A stretch of DNA of 64,000 nt from Leptospira fletcheri (GTDB lineage Bacteria; Spirochaetota; Leptospiria; Leptospirales; Leptospiraceae). The stretch spans positions 930,001 through 994,000 of the forward strand of contig NZ_RQET01000004.1 of NCBI RefSeq assembly GCF_004769195.1, given 5' to 3'. Under the pieces are notes generated by a model. It worked only from the letters and a program-made list of their open reading frames with translations, had not been told where the DNA came from and ran no database searches. Shown piece after piece: positions 9,014-19,035 of the stretch (within the stretch, counting starts at the first letter, position 1; every line of letters starts with the position of its first letter). Made by a program: the position numbers and the translations under genes.

Positions 9014-12000
9014 TTGCAATTATCAGAAGTTTCCATACGCAATCCGATCTTCGCTTGGATGATGATGATCGGAATCATTCTCTTGGGATCCATCGGCTTC
9101 TCCAGGATGGGACTTTCCCAAATGCCGGATGTGGATTTTCCCGTCGTCAACGTTACTTTAAATCTGGAAGGCGCTAACGCCTCCGTAATGGAGACGGACG
9201 TAGTGGATCCGATCGAGGAAGTACTGCTGACGGTCCAGGGCGTAGTGGAGGTCCGGTCCGTTTCCACCGATAACTCTGCGACCATTACCGTGGAATTGGA
9301 ACTCAAACGGGATGTGGACGTTGCCATCCAAGAGATTCAGACGAAGATCGCTCAGGTCCAGAACAAGTTGCCCGATGCTCTGGATCCGCCCATCCTAATG
9401 AAATCCAATCCTGACGATACTCCGATCATTTGGGTCTCTCTCACTGCCCAGGGAAAAACGGAACAGGAGAAGATGATCTTCGTAAAGACCCGTCTCAAGG
9501 ATAAGTTCCAGGAGATTCCGGGTGTCGGGGAAATCATCCTTGGCGGCTACGTGGATCGTACGATCAACGTATTTCTGGATCCGATTCGTTTGACCCGCTC
9601 GGAACTGACGGTCAACGACATTACGAATACTTTATCCGAACAGAATATAGAGGTTCCTTCGGGAAGGGTGGAGAATAAGAGTTCCGAAATCTCCTTACGG
9701 GCGGTAGGCGACGTTCCCACAGTGGAACAATTTTCGAATATATTTATAAACTCAAGAAGCGGGGCGGCCATGTTCCGTCCGGTAAGACTCCGGGAAGTCG
9801 CGAAAATCGAGGACGGCCTGGACGAAATCCGTAGAATTTCCCGGTTTAACGGGATTTCCGCCGTAGGTCTGGGAATCAAGAAGTTGAAGGGAGCCAACGC
9901 CGTTCAGGTCGGCGATCTAGTTAAGAAAAAGATGCAGGAACTAAAACCTGCCTTACCGGAAGGATACGATTTATCCGTAGCCGCGGACAACACCACGTTC
10001 ATTCGTGATTCGGTCGAGGAGCTGATCTTTACGCTGGTTCTTTCCGCGCTTCTGACCGGATTCGTATGCAGACTTTTTTTGGGAAGCTGGAGCAGTACTT
10101 GGAACGTTCTGCTCGCCATACCGACTTCCGTGATGGGAACTTTCCTCATCCTGTATTTCGCCGGCTTTACCTTGAATACGTTCACCTTGTTGGGGTTGTC
10201 TCTTGCTGTCGGTATTGTCGTGGACGACGCGATCATGGTTTTGGAGAATATCAGTCGGCATAAGGAAATGGGAAAAAGCTGGTTCCAAGCAGCTTTGGAC
10301 GGAGCTTCCGAGATTCGGTTTGCCGCTCTGGCTGCGACTCTGGCCATCATCGCCATCTTTCTGCCTGTGGCTTTCATGTCCGGAATCATCGGAAGGTATT
10401 TCCTGGAATTCGGTGTGACGGTCGCAGTCGCGGTCGCGCTCTCCCTTTTCGAAGCGCTGAGCTTCACTCCTATGCGTGCTTCGAGGTACCGTGAGAGAAA
10501 CGGTGCAGCGATCGCGGCATTCGAAGCGATCGCTAAACACGGAAAAAAGAAGACCAAGAATCTCGGCTCTGATCCCGGAGCGAAGCAGGAATCCGATCGA
10601 TGGGATAGAACCATCTCCAAAGCGAAGGAGATCCTGGCTCCGATTTCCTTCTTTAAAAAAATGGATCCGGTAATCGAACGGTTTCTGCAATTCTGCGAGA
10701 GAATTTACGGAAAGGCTTTGGATTACGTGATCGCTTTTCCGAAAACGGTCTTGTTGGTTTCGACGATTTTATTTCTACTTTCTCTAGGTTTTATGATCCT
10801 CCTCAAGAAAGAGTTCATACCTCCTCAGGATATGGGACGCTTCGTGATCCGTGCAAAAATGCCGATCGGTTCCTCGATCTTTCGAACGAACGAGGCCATG
10901 AGGAAGGTGGAGGAATATCTGGTTTCTCGCCCCGAGATCACGAAATACATGTCCAATATCGGAGGGATGGGAGGAACGGAATCCAACGGGGCCATGTTCT
11001 TCGTTTCGGTGAAGGACATGGGAAAGAGGCCGAAGAGTAAAAAGACCGGAAGAGAGATCACCCAAAACGAGATTTTTGCCGAGCTGAGAAAGGATTTGAA
11101 ATCCCTCGTTCCGGAATGCAAGTTCTCCGTGCAGGATCTTTCCCAAAGAGGATTTAGCGCGGGACGGGGATATCCTGTGGAACTGGTTCTTACCGGTCCG
11201 GATTGGGCCAATTTGGCCAAGGTTTCCGACGAGATCCGGAACAGATTGGACGAGAAAGGGATTTTGTTGGACATCGATACCGACTACGTCGCCGGACAGC
11301 CGGAGGTCCGTATTCTTCCGAATCGCGAAGCCGCTGCGATTCGCGGAGTGAGTATGGCGAATATCGGAAATACGATCGGACCGTTGATGGGTGGGAAAAA
11401 GGTAAGTAGGTTCACCGAGAATGGGCGGAGTTTCGACGTTCGTGTAAAGATCAATAAGGAACAAGGCGAAAAGGCGGATATCATTCCGAATATTTCCGTG
11501 CGCAATACGTACGGAGAATTCATCCGCTTGAAGGACGTTTTGGTACTACAGGCCACGAATACTCTCAAGAACATCACTCGGGTCAATCGGGATAGAACGA
11601 TTAAGATTTTCGGAAATCCGCCTGTGGCAGTGGGACAAAACAAAGCGACGGAGAATGCGATTCGAATCGCCAAGGAAATTCTTCCCGAAGGCTATTCGGT
11701 GGACGTAACGGGTTCGGCAAAAACCGCCGGGGAATCCGCGGGAAGTCTTCAGTTTGCCCTCGTTCTCGGCATTATCATGTCTTACATGATTCTGGCCAGC
11801 CAGTTCAACAGTCTCAAGCAACCTCTCTACATCTTATTGGCCATGCCTTTCAGTTTTTCGGGGGCGCTAATCGCGTTGTATTTCACTAAGCAGTCCTTTA
11901 ATATGTACAGTTTCATAGGCTTGATCATGCTGCTTGGATTGGTGAAAAAGAATTCCATCCTGTTGGTGGAGTTCGTAAATCACGTACGATCCACGGGAAA

Positions 12001-12250
12001 GGGGATCGCGGAATCGATCCGCGAAGGATGTCCGGTCCGTTTGCGGCCGGTCTTGATGACTTCCTTCTCTTCGATCGCGGCGGCGATTCCTCCCGCTTTG
12101 GCCTTGGGTCCGGGTGCGGAAACTCGCGTACCTATGGCGATCACGATTTTAGGAGGATTGATTCTTTCTACGCTCATAACCTTTATCGTGGTTCCTGCGG
12201 CTTACATGCTTATGGAAAAGGAATCGAATGATCATCTTGCCCACAGATAA
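9014..12250 (+). CDS. RND efflux transporter (AcrB/HAE1-type inner-membrane pump)
   Basis: 1078 aa with the two-fold RND architecture: 12 predicted membrane segments and two large periplasmic loops. The N-terminus (SIRNPIFAWMMM) is typical. The proton-relay Asp pair is in VGIVVDDAIMVLENISRH, and the TM10 lysine is in GLVKKNSILLVEF. It should export drugs, detergents or lipids using proton motive force. A longer than usual charged cytoplasmic loop (about residues 490-545) joins the two halves. It uses a TTG start after GGTAGG. A TolC-type gene overlaps its end by 23 bp. No membrane-fusion protein gene lies upstream, where birA is on the opposite strand. Confidence 0.92.
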   Translation: MQLSEVSIRNPIFAWMMMIGIILLGSIGFSRMGLSQMPDVDFPVVNVTLNLEGANASVMETDVVDPIEEVLLTVQGVVEVRSVSTDNSATITVELELKRDVDVAIQEIQTKIAQVQNKLPDALDPPILMKSNPDDTPIIWVSLTAQGKTEQEKMIFVKTRLKDKFQEIPGVGEIILGGYVDRTINVFLDPIRLTRSELTVNDITNTLSEQNIEVPSGRVENKSSEISLRAVGDVPTVEQFSNIFINSRSGAAMFRPVRLREVAKIEDGLDEIRRISRFNGISAVGLGIKKLKGANAVQVGDLVKKKMQELKPALPEGYDLSVAADNTTFIRDSVEELIFTLVLSALLTGFVCRLFLGSWSSTWNVLLAIPTSVMGTFLILYFAGFTLNTFTLLGLSLAVGIVVDDAIMVLENISRHKEMGKSWFQAALDGASEIRFAALAATLAIIAIFLPVAFMSGIIGRYFLEFGVTVAVAVALSLFEALSFTPMRASRYRERNGAAIAAFEAIAKHGKKKTKNLGSDPGAKQESDRWDRTISKAKEILAPISFFKKMDPVIERFLQFCERIYGKALDYVIAFPKTVLLVSTILFLLSLGFMILLKKEFIPPQDMGRFVIRAKMPIGSSIFRTNEAMRKVEEYLVSRPEITKYMSNIGGMGGTESNGAMFFVSVKDMGKRPKSKKTGREITQNEIFAELRKDLKSLVPECKFSVQDLSQRGFSAGRGYPVELVLTGPDWANLAKVSDEIRNRLDEKGILLDIDTDYVAGQPEVRILPNREAAAIRGVSMANIGNTIGPLMGGKKVSRFTENGRSFDVRVKINKEQGEKADIIPNISVRNTYGEFIRLKDVLVLQATNTLKNITRVNRDRTIKIFGNPPVAVGQNKATENAIRIAKEILPEGYSVDVTGSAKTAGESAGSLQFALVLGIIMSYMILASQFNSLKQPLYILLAMPFSFSGALIALYFTKQSFNMYSFIGLIMLLGLVKKNSILLVEFVNHVRSTGKGIAESIREGCPVRLRPVLMTSFSSIAAAIPPALALGPGAETRVPMAITILGGLILSTLITFIVVPAAYMLMEKESNDHLAHR

Positions 12251-13700
12251 AAATAAATCCGGATCCGAATATCTACTCGTTTTATCGATCGTTCTTTTGA
12301 CGCTTTCTTGCTCTTCCACTCCGGAAGTAAAGGTGAACGACGGAGTCGTCGAGGAAACGTTAAAGGAAATCACGGGGGTTACCACCCAGGATGTGGAACG
12401 AGTCTCTTCCAAGGAAGCGCTGACCTTGGAAGACCTTTACGTGCTCGCCGTGGAAAGAACGGAAAGGATCGCGCTTAAAAACGAATCCACGGAACAGGCG
12501 AGCGCGCAAAAGGACAAGGCGTTTGCGGGATTCCTGCCAACCCTCTCCTATGTATTCAATAAATTTTATGCGGTTCCCGGCCACCGGGTCGACCAAAGTT
12601 ATCAGAATCTACAGACTTACAATGCGATCAATAACGGGAACTATTCCTCCTTATTGCCGAACGGTTCGAGCAGCGCTCTGCCGCCTACAGTCGGTGCCGG
12701 TTCCCGCTTACTTTTGAGTATTCCTTTGTCCGCAGGGATTGCTTCCTATCAGGATTATCGGTCCGCCAAGAACCTAATCGAGCAAAGAAGGATGGAGGCG
12801 AAATTCGAAGCGGGCAGGATGTACCTCGAGCTCGCGCAAGGATACTTCAACTTTTTACAGTTGGAGGAAAATACGAAATATTCCCAGGAGTCCTACGATT
12901 TGAACCGGGAAGCTCTGGATGAAAGAAGGAGATTGTATTCTCTCGGAAGAATCATGAGATCCGAATTATTGAATTCAGAAACGGCTCTATCCAACGCGGA
13001 GGCCGTTCTTGCAGACTCGAAATTCCAGTTGGAGCAGGTGAGAATCACGTTAGGAACGATGGTTGGCTCGACCGCCGGGGTAAGGGTGGCCGCTTTTACT
13101 ACGAATTTTTCTCCGCCGGATACGGGAGATCCTCAGGAATTCGTCGCCAAAAGATACGATGTTCGAGCCACGGATAAGAGTATCCAAGTGGCGGATGCGA
13201 ACAAGGATAAAGCATGGGCGGGGTTTATTCCTAGCATCGCTTTGAACAACTACTTCTCCTTTCCCGTCCACGGTCAAACCACTCCGAAGGACATCACCGC
13301 GCAGTTGGCCATTACGGTTCCATTGACTCCGTTTTCCCAGATGGCGGACCTGAAAACGGCGGAATCCATGCGAAAGCAGGCTAAGTTGACTGCGTCGCAA
13401 ACGAAAAGAACCGCTTCACAAGAGATTCGAACCGCAATCGAGAGTTACCAAAATTCGGAGCGTGTCTTGAAGATTTACGAGAAGGCGTACCAATACGCCA
13501 GAGAAACCGCGCAAAGCCAAATCGCAGGGTATCGAACGGGAAGAAATAGTAGGATCGAAGCGATTACGGCGCGATTGAGCACCATTAACGCGGAGATGAC
13601 TTACAGGCGCATGATCCACCAACACGCATTGAATCGAATCGCGTTAGGCGTAGCGATCGGGGAAATGCCTAAGATCCCCGACGAAAAGAAAAAGGACTAG
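12228..13700 (+). CDS. TolC-family outer membrane efflux lipoprotein
   Basis: 490 aa. A signal sequence with a lipobox-like LTLSC suggests lipid anchoring. Two outer-membrane-efflux repeats follow (about 75-270 and 280-475), long helical stretches rich in Ala, Glu and Arg. They should form the trans-periplasmic channel for the RND pump encoded just upstream. The ATG lies inside the pump gene's 3' end (23-bp overlap), so translation is likely coupled. A hairpin follows directly after the stop. Confidence 0.88.
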   Translation: MIILPTDKNKSGSEYLLVLSIVLLTLSCSSTPEVKVNDGVVEETLKEITGVTTQDVERVSSKEALTLEDLYVLAVERTERIALKNESTEQASAQKDKAFAGFLPTLSYVFNKFYAVPGHRVDQSYQNLQTYNAINNGNYSSLLPNGSSSALPPTVGAGSRLLLSIPLSAGIASYQDYRSAKNLIEQRRMEAKFEAGRMYLELAQGYFNFLQLEENTKYSQESYDLNREALDERRRLYSLGRIMRSELLNSETALSNAEAVLADSKFQLEQVRITLGTMVGSTAGVRVAAFTTNFSPPDTGDPQEFVAKRYDVRATDKSIQVADANKDKAWAGFIPSIALNNYFSFPVHGQTTPKDITAQLAITVPLTPFSQMADLKTAESMRKQAKLTASQTKRTASQEIRTAIESYQNSERVLKIYEKAYQYARETAQSQIAGYRTGRNSRIEAITARLSTINAEMTYRRMIHQHALNRIALGVAIGEMPKIPDEKKKD

Positions 13701-13701
13701 A

Positions 13702-13741
13702 CTTAGGAGAAGGTTTTCTTTTCGGAAAAACTTCTCCTAAG
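13702..13741. terminator. Bidirectional hairpin between convergent genes
   Basis: CTTAGGAGAAG (13702-13712) pairs perfectly with CTTCTCCTAAG (13731-13741) across an 18-base loop containing T and A runs. It begins two bases after the TolC-type stop and ends nine bases before the end of the acyl-CoA dehydrogenase gene. There is no classical U-tract after the stem on either strand, so it may be a weak terminator or an mRNA-stabilising hairpin. Confidence 0.6.
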
Positions 13742-13750
13742 ATCCAGGTT

Positions 13751-15511
13751 TTAGACCGCGACCGCTTCGCGAGAAGCTCTTTTCAATTTGAAAAGGTTCG
13801 CTTCGGCGATGGCCAACGAATCTACGTTATACGCTTTGGAAGCGGTTTCTCTTTCTTTCCTAGCGTCTCCATTCAATTTGGAGAGGGACTTTTCGAGAAG
13901 GATTCCGCATACCAATCTGGTTGCGGTCTCTACGGTTTCAAAAGCCAGGGAATCTTTGGTGTTTCCGTCCGAAATCGCTCTGAACTTTTGGACCGTCTGA
14001 TCCAAGTCTTCCCACAATTTCTTCAGGTCGGCCGATGCAGGAAAGGATGAGAATTCGGATTCTATGTACTGGCGGAGATGTCCACTCGGAGCCATTCCGG
14101 AAACCACACCTCCGATCGCTGCTACGATCTGAAGCTGGGTAGTCCCTTCGTAAATCGTGGTGATCCGACTGTCCCGGTAAATCCTTGCTACATCGTAATC
14201 CTCGGTGTAACCGCTTCCTCCGTGGATTTGGAGGGCGTCCGAGGAAATGGAAACGCAGCCTTCCGATGCGTAATATTTGCTCATAGGAGTAAAAAGGTCG
14301 GCGAGTTTTTCCCATCGACGAAGAGACTCGTCTTGGTTGACTTCTTTTTCGCTCTTTCCTTCTTCCTTGAGCATCCGTTCCTTGCGCCAATGGTACAACT
14401 CTATTGTGCGACCGGTTTCCGAGACAAGACAGCGGGTAGCGAGAATTTCACGTTCCATACGGTCTAACATTCTCTTCACCGCGGGAATTTGTCGGATCGC
14501 TCTACCGAACTGGATCCTTTCGGTCGCGTACTTATTCGCTTCGAAATATGCCGCGGATGCGATTCCGAGGGATTGGGTCGCGATCGTCAATCGGGCCGCA
14601 TTCATCATTCCCATCGAATATTTCACCAAACCGTAACCCGTTTTTCCGATCAATTCTCCGGGAGAATTCTCGAAGACCACTTCGCAGGTGGGAGAACAAT
14701 GGAGTCCCATCTTATGCTCGACTCCCGCTATGTGAACGTCCTTTCCTTGCACAAGAAAAAACGAAAGTCCCCTCGCTCCGCTTTCCGGAGAACCTGTTCT
14801 TGCAAGAGTCAGTATGACGGAAGGAGAATCCACATAACCGCAGGCGTGAGTGATGAATCGTTTCGCACCGGTGATTTTCCATGTTCCGTCCGGACCTTGC
14901 ACGGCTCTCGTCTGAACGTTCGGAAGGTCCGAACCGTAATTTGGCTCCGTCAATGCCATGGCCGCGCTGAACTCGCCGGCGGAGATTCTGGGCAACCATT
15001 CTTGGCACATTTCTTCGGAAGCGTATCTTTCCATGATTTCCACGATATTGATGTTCCCGTAAGCAAGGCAGAAGGCCGCGTCCGCTCTCGCTGCAATTTC
15101 GCACATCATCGATTGGACGGTGGCGGGCAACCCGAGTCCGCCGTATTTACGGCTGATCGAAATCGGCATGAGTCCGGAATCTTTTAGGGTTTTATAACAT
15201 TCTTCCTGAGCTTTCGGAAAAGTCACTTTTCCGTTTTCGTACTTAAGGCCGATCTGATCCATTTCCTTGCTGCGAGGAGCAACGAAATCCCCCATGATCT
15301 CACCGAGCGAATCCAATATGGAGCGATAATATTCCTTTGCCTCAGCAACGCTGGAAGGGGCATAAGCATATTTTTCGTTTCCGGTTTCCTTATATTTGGC
15401 TGCGTCTCCGAAATTTCCTTCGTAGGCGCGGACTATCTCTTCCCAGTCGATCAAAGTATCAAAATGTAATAATAGATCTTCGTTATCTTGGAAATAGTTT
15501 CCTTGAATCAT
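13751..15511 (-). CDS. Acyl-CoA dehydrogenase
   Basis: 586 aa, longer than the usual 380-aa enzymes because of an N-terminal extension and a C-terminal helical domain of roughly 120 aa. It is a FAD enzyme that introduces the alpha-beta double bond into acyl-CoA in beta-oxidation. Signatures seen are MALTEPNYGSD (FAD/substrate), KRFITHA, FGRAIRQIPAVKRMLDRM, and near the C-terminal third QIHGGSGYTEDY with RIYRDSRITTIYEGT. The ITTIYEGT segment carries the expected catalytic Glu. It is transcribed alone, toward the RND operon. The TetR palindrome found farther downstream is absent from its promoter region. Confidence 0.93.
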   Translation of the reverse strand: MIQGNYFQDNEDLLLHFDTLIDWEEIVRAYEGNFGDAAKYKETGNEKYAYAPSSVAEAKEYYRSILDSLGEIMGDFVAPRSKEMDQIGLKYENGKVTFPKAQEECYKTLKDSGLMPISISRKYGGLGLPATVQSMMCEIAARADAAFCLAYGNINIVEIMERYASEEMCQEWLPRISAGEFSAAMALTEPNYGSDLPNVQTRAVQGPDGTWKITGAKRFITHACGYVDSPSVILTLARTGSPESGARGLSFFLVQGKDVHIAGVEHKMGLHCSPTCEVVFENSPGELIGKTGYGLVKYSMGMMNAARLTIATQSLGIASAAYFEANKYATERIQFGRAIRQIPAVKRMLDRMEREILATRCLVSETGRTIELYHWRKERMLKEEGKSEKEVNQDESLRRWEKLADLFTPMSKYYASEGCVSISSDALQIHGGSGYTEDYDVARIYRDSRITTIYEGTTQLQIVAAIGGVVSGMAPSGHLRQYIESEFSSFPASADLKKLWEDLDQTVQKFRAISDGNTKDSLAFETVETATRLVCGILLEKSLSKLNGDARKERETASKAYNVDSLAIAEANLFKLKRASREAVAV

Positions 15512-15744
15512 CGGGTTTCCTCCGTTAGACTTTAAGGTTTAGATTTACTCTTTTCTCAAGGTATTGTCAAGTCGTACGTATTTTTAACGGTCCGGAACCA
15601 AACGAATTACCGAACAGGTGTTTTTTATCGAGCGGTGAGAGAATGACGAAAGGGAATACTTTGATCCTCGAACTTTCCCGTTTTTTATCATCGGGCGTAA
15701 CTTTCGGGACTTTTATCGGAATATACTATCGGGGTGAAAAATCC

Positions 15745-16251
15745 ATGAATCTGCGTTTATTTCTTCTTTGCGTATTCTTCGTCTTTACCGCCATATTAAG
15801 CGGAACATGCTCTCCGAATTACGGAAAACCCAAGGAAGAAAAGAAGGGAAAGCAAATGAATTACGAAGTCCAAAAGTCCGATGAGGAATGGAAAAAGGTA
15901 CTGAATCCGGACCAATACAGAGTGTTAAGAGAAAAGGGAACCGAACGGGCGTTTACCGGAGAATATTATTATAATAAGGAAAAAGGAAAATACCTATGCG
16001 CTGCCTGCGGTGCGGAATTGTTTTCCTCCGATACCAAGTACGAATCCGGAAGCGGTTGGCCTTCCTTTTACAAACCTACGAACGAGAAGATCGTGATTTC
16101 GGAAACGGACAATAGTCACGGGATGACCCGGACAGAGGTCCATTGTGCCCGTTGCGGCGGACATCTCGGCCACGTTTTCCCCGACGGCCCAGCGCCGACC
16201 GGGTTGCGTTATTGTATCAATTCCGTTTCGTTGAAGTTTAAAAAAGATTAG
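15745..16251 (+). CDS. msrB: Lipoprotein peptide-methionine (R)-S-oxide reductase MsrB
   Basis: 168 aa from the ATG at 15745, which lies 10 nt after CGGGG. An upstream frame reaching 15643 would place 34 residues ahead of the signal peptide and is unlikely. The signal peptide ends in LSGTC, a lipobox, so the enzyme is probably tethered in the envelope. It reduces methionine-R-sulfoxide in proteins. Zinc-site pairs CAACG and CARCG and the catalytic Cys in RYCINS are all present, with the GSGWPSF motif. MsrA is encoded separately at 36489-37109. Confidence 0.93.
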   Translation: MNLRLFLLCVFFVFTAILSGTCSPNYGKPKEEKKGKQMNYEVQKSDEEWKKVLNPDQYRVLREKGTERAFTGEYYYNKEKGKYLCAACGAELFSSDTKYESGSGWPSFYKPTNEKIVISETDNSHGMTRTEVHCARCGGHLGHVFPDGPAPTGLRYCINSVSLKFKKD

Positions 16252-16439
16252 GCTCGGAAATCGGCAGGTTCGGTGCCGGATAGAACGTATCGAACTCCGT
16301 TTTTTGGAAAGCGACTCCGGCTTCCGGGCAGCGAGTTTGCGGTAAGTCGGAGTGCTGCGCCTTTCCTAAAACACTTGCCTAAAAAGGGTACCTGCGGAAC
16401 CTTCTTATCGGAGCGTCCGATCGATTCGGATCCGATTGC

Positions 16440-17297
16440 ATGAAGAAAGACCACCTAACTTATTTGCCAGAAAACCGTTCGATTCGCCCGGTCCTCGTTC
16501 AGCATCTTGTGGAGTTTTATTTTAATTTTTATTACCTGATTTCCAATATCATCGGGATTTTTGTGACCCTTCCGGATCATACCGAAGGCCACAAGCGTCC
16601 GGTGGTTTTGGTAACAGGGTTCTTGGGGAGAAATATCACTTGGAGAGCCATGAAGGAACGTCTCGTTTCTTTAGGGCACCCCGTATATGCGGTTCCTCTC
16701 GGTTTTCAGGTCGGAGATATTCGCAAGAAAAGCAAACTTTTGGAAGACTTCATCTTGGAAAAGGACATCAGGGATTGTTACCTTGTCTGTCATTCCATGG
16801 GGGGATTGATCGCTGCAGGATTGACTTACAAAGGGAGAGATCGGGTGCGAAAAATCTTTACGCTCGGATCTCCTTTACATGGGACCTACGTGGCCTACGT
16901 GGCTCCGTTTTTCCCCTGCACCTGGCAAATGTTTCCAGGCTCCAAATTGGTTCAGGAAGTCGTCGAAACTTATTCAAAATTTCATAATGTTCAATCTGTT
17001 TTCACGAAAGGCGATTCTATCGTTCGTCCGTACGAGAGTGCGAGATTGGGTCATTTCGACGACGTGGAAATACCCGAATACGGTCATTTGAATTTGTATC
17101 TGGGGTCGCTGGGAATCGAGTGTGTCTCCTCTTTGATCACTGCGGAAGAGAAGAAGGATCCTCTTTCCGTAAAACAGAAACCTGTCAAAGCAGAGCCGCA
17201 AAAGCCGAAAAAAAGTTCCGCTGCAAAGAAAAAGACAGCCGGCAAAAAGAAGACAAAAACCAAAACTCCCAAAAAGAAATCAAAGGCTAAAAAATAG
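16440..17297 (+). CDS. Alpha/beta hydrolase (lipase-like) with lysine-rich C-terminal tail
   Basis: 285 aa. A hydrophobic stretch (about 20-43) precedes an alpha/beta-hydrolase core with VVLVTGFLG (oxyanion-loop region), the nucleophile elbow CHSMGG (Ser119) and a late YGHLNLYLG that could supply the catalytic His. This resembles the PGAP1/triacylglycerol-lipase-like group. From about residue 245 the sequence is almost entirely Lys, Ala, Pro, Thr and Ser, similar to a histone H1-like tail, which is unusual for a hydrolase. There is no classical signal peptide. The substrate is unknown. Confidence 0.75.
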   Translation: MKKDHLTYLPENRSIRPVLVQHLVEFYFNFYYLISNIIGIFVTLPDHTEGHKRPVVLVTGFLGRNITWRAMKERLVSLGHPVYAVPLGFQVGDIRKKSKLLEDFILEKDIRDCYLVCHSMGGLIAAGLTYKGRDRVRKIFTLGSPLHGTYVAYVAPFFPCTWQMFPGSKLVQEVVETYSKFHNVQSVFTKGDSIVRPYESARLGHFDDVEIPEYGHLNLYLGSLGIECVSSLITAEEKKDPLSVKQKPVKAEPQKPKKSSAAKKKTAGKKKTKTKTPKKKSKAKK

Positions 17298-17310
17298 GAT
17301 CAAACGGCGG

Positions 17311-17325
17311 CTCGACGACGTCGAG
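17311..17325. terminator. Short hairpin between convergent hydrolase and tetR genes
   Basis: CTCGAC-GAC-GTCGAG is a perfect 6-bp stem with a 3-base loop, 14 bp after the hydrolase stop. No strong U-tract follows, so terminator function is tentative. Confidence 0.3.
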
Positions 17326-17354
17326 ATCTTTCGCTTACCGCTTCCGGAAAACGA

Positions 17355-17987
17355 TTAAAACGTGTACTCTTCGAAAATTTCCCGGAGAGAATCTTCCATT
17401 TCCCGAATATAACGCAGGTCTTTGGTCATTCTCCAGAGGGTAATGGAACCATGGTATGCCATGAGAACTCGTCTCGCAACGTAGTGGATGTCCATGTTTC
17501 GCGACAATTGACCCGATGCTACCGCTCTGCTAAGATATTCCCGGATCATTCGGATCCATTTGTCTGCGATCCCCTTTAGAAATTCCGTATATTCCGGATC
17601 CGAATCCATGACTTGGTTCGCAAATCCCGCAAAAGGATCTCCGTGGAATTCCGAATGGCGAATTTGTCTTTCTTTAAGGATCACCCAAGCACGTAAAAAT
17701 TCCTGGACCTCGGGATACCGCTCCATCAAGGAGGAGAGGTCGGAGAGGGTTTTTTCTTCCTGCCGAGCGAGATAGGCGATTCCCAATTCCTTTTTGGAAG
17801 GGAAATGATCGTACAAACTAGCCGCAACCGAGCCGGATTCCTGGATAATCTGTCTCATTCCCGTATTGGAGAATCCTTGTGTATAAAAAAGTTCTGTGGC
17901 AGTATCCAGGATCCTTTCCCGAACGCTGGCCCCGGAATCTCGCTTTTTTCTCTGCGCAGTCATCGGCCGATTCTTTAATAATTTCAT
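17355..17987 (-). CDS. TetR/AcrR family transcriptional regulator
   Basis: About 210 aa. The N-terminal helix-turn-helix is clear: [17 protein letters not shown], then [11 protein letters not shown] and [13 protein letters not shown]. The C-terminal half is an all-helical ligand domain. I chose ATG 17987, preceded by GGTGGA; a GTG at 18005 is an alternative. It is divergent from a thioesterase-thiolase operon. A palindrome (18044-18059) lies midway between the two starts, and the same palindrome recurs at the second thiolase promoter. The likely role is a repressor of acyl-CoA metabolism genes that responds to an acyl-CoA or fatty-acid ligand; the ligand is inferred. Confidence 0.88.
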   Translation of the reverse strand: MKLLKNRPMTAQRKKRDSGASVRERILDTATELFYTQGFSNTGMRQIIQESGSVAASLYDHFPSKKELGIAYLARQEEKTLSDLSSLMERYPEVQEFLRAWVILKERQIRHSEFHGDPFAGFANQVMDSDPEYTEFLKGIADKWIRMIREYLSRAVASGQLSRNMDIHYVARRVLMAYHGSITLWRMTKDLRYIREMEDSLREIFEEYTF

Positions 17988-18043
17988 TATTCCACCAAAA
18001 TCCACTTCTCGTCAATAGAATTTGGGTTTACCCTTCAAAAAAC

Positions 18044-18059
18044 CAGAACGAACGTTCTG
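18044..18059. promoter_or_regulatory. Putative TetR operator, site 1
   Basis: CAGAACG-AA-CGTTCTG: perfect 7-bp inverted repeats with a 2-base spacer. It is centred in the 129-bp gap between the divergent TetR and thioesterase starts, so binding could control both. A second site with the same arms lies at 20479-20494. The geometry is typical of TetR-family operators. Confidence 0.65.
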
Positions 18060-18116
18060 TATTTTTTGTTGCCCCGATTTTGCCAGGGTCTAACCTAGGG
18101 TCAGGAAATTTTTCCC

Positions 18117-18983
18117 ATGCAAAGAGCCGCGGTTCATACGATCAGCACACGATTTTCCGATCTGGACACCCAGAGACACGCGACAAGCAGGACTTATGAA
18201 GACGCCTGCTTGGGAGATCGCTACAGGGTTTTGGAAGATGCAGGTTACGGTTGGAAGCGGATGATCGAAGAATCCGTAAGAATGACCGCCCTCGCCTCTG
18301 ACATCCGGTTTCTGGCGCAGCAGATGGAAAACACCGTTCTGTCTGTTCGGACGGATGTACGACCGGGGACCGACGGAAAACTCCTTTTTCACCAAGAGGT
18401 TTTGGGGGCTGACGGAAAGGCGGCTGCCGAAATTCGAACTTTGGTTCAGACGGAAAAGAACGGGGCTCCTACGAACTTGCTGGCTTCCGAGGAAAGTGCG
18501 GAATCTTTAGTCTCTTCCTTCGAGTCGGTGCTTGCTTTTTCCGGAAGCTGCGATCGGGCCGCTACGGAAAGGGATCTATTTTATTGCGAAAGAAATCCGT
18601 TTGGAGAATACAACCCTTCCCATTATTGGAGAATCTTAGAGGAAGGCAGATGGCATTTTACCGCCGACTCAGGACTTTCATTGGAAGACCTTGTGGCCTT
18701 GGACACCACGCTTTTTTATATGGGCGGAAAAATTCGATACCATCGCCCGTTAGTAGCAGGAAGGAAGGCCAGAGTACGGACTTGGATTCGTAATTTCGAA
18801 AAGATTTGGGGCCATATGAGGCAGGAAATCACCGATTCCGTTACCGGAGAAATTCTTGCGGAATCCTTGGACAATCTCCTGGTCGTATCGGTGAGTAAGT
18901 CGAGACCGAAGAGAACGCCGGAACGATTGATTTCTAGCGCCGCTAGGGTGACGGAGTTTCCGGACTCCGAGGAGGTCGGGTGA
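18117..18983 (+). CDS. Acyl-ACP/acyl-CoA thioesterase-like double-hotdog protein
   Basis: 288 aa with two hotdog-like halves. The N-terminal half opens with TRFSDLDTQRHATSRTYED, the thioesterase pattern in which Asp and His/Asn line the active site. The second half carries HYWRILEEGRW, a LEDLVALDTTLFYMG segment, then RPLVAGRKARVRTW. It probably hydrolyses or binds acyl thioesters. The ATG follows AGGAAA. The first thiolase gene begins 52 bp downstream, so the two form an operon behind operator site 1. Substrate chain length cannot be read from the sequence. Confidence 0.72.
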   Translation: MQRAAVHTISTRFSDLDTQRHATSRTYEDACLGDRYRVLEDAGYGWKRMIEESVRMTALASDIRFLAQQMENTVLSVRTDVRPGTDGKLLFHQEVLGADGKAAAEIRTLVQTEKNGAPTNLLASEESAESLVSSFESVLAFSGSCDRAATERDLFYCERNPFGEYNPSHYWRILEEGRWHFTADSGLSLEDLVALDTTLFYMGGKIRYHRPLVAGRKARVRTWIRNFEKIWGHMRQEITDSVTGEILAESLDNLLVVSVSKSRPKRTPERLISSAARVTEFPDSEEVG

Positions 18984-19035
18984 CATTTATTATGTATTTA
19001 GAAAGGAAAGAAAGACTAACGTCTGGAGAAAGACT

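Noticed and set aside
9904..10690. Two overlapping minus-strand frames of about 238 codons
   Set aside because: Both are antisense shadows of the RND pump gene.
14489..15187. 232-codon plus-strand frame
   Set aside because: It lies wholly antisense to the acyl-CoA dehydrogenase, whose motifs are unambiguous.
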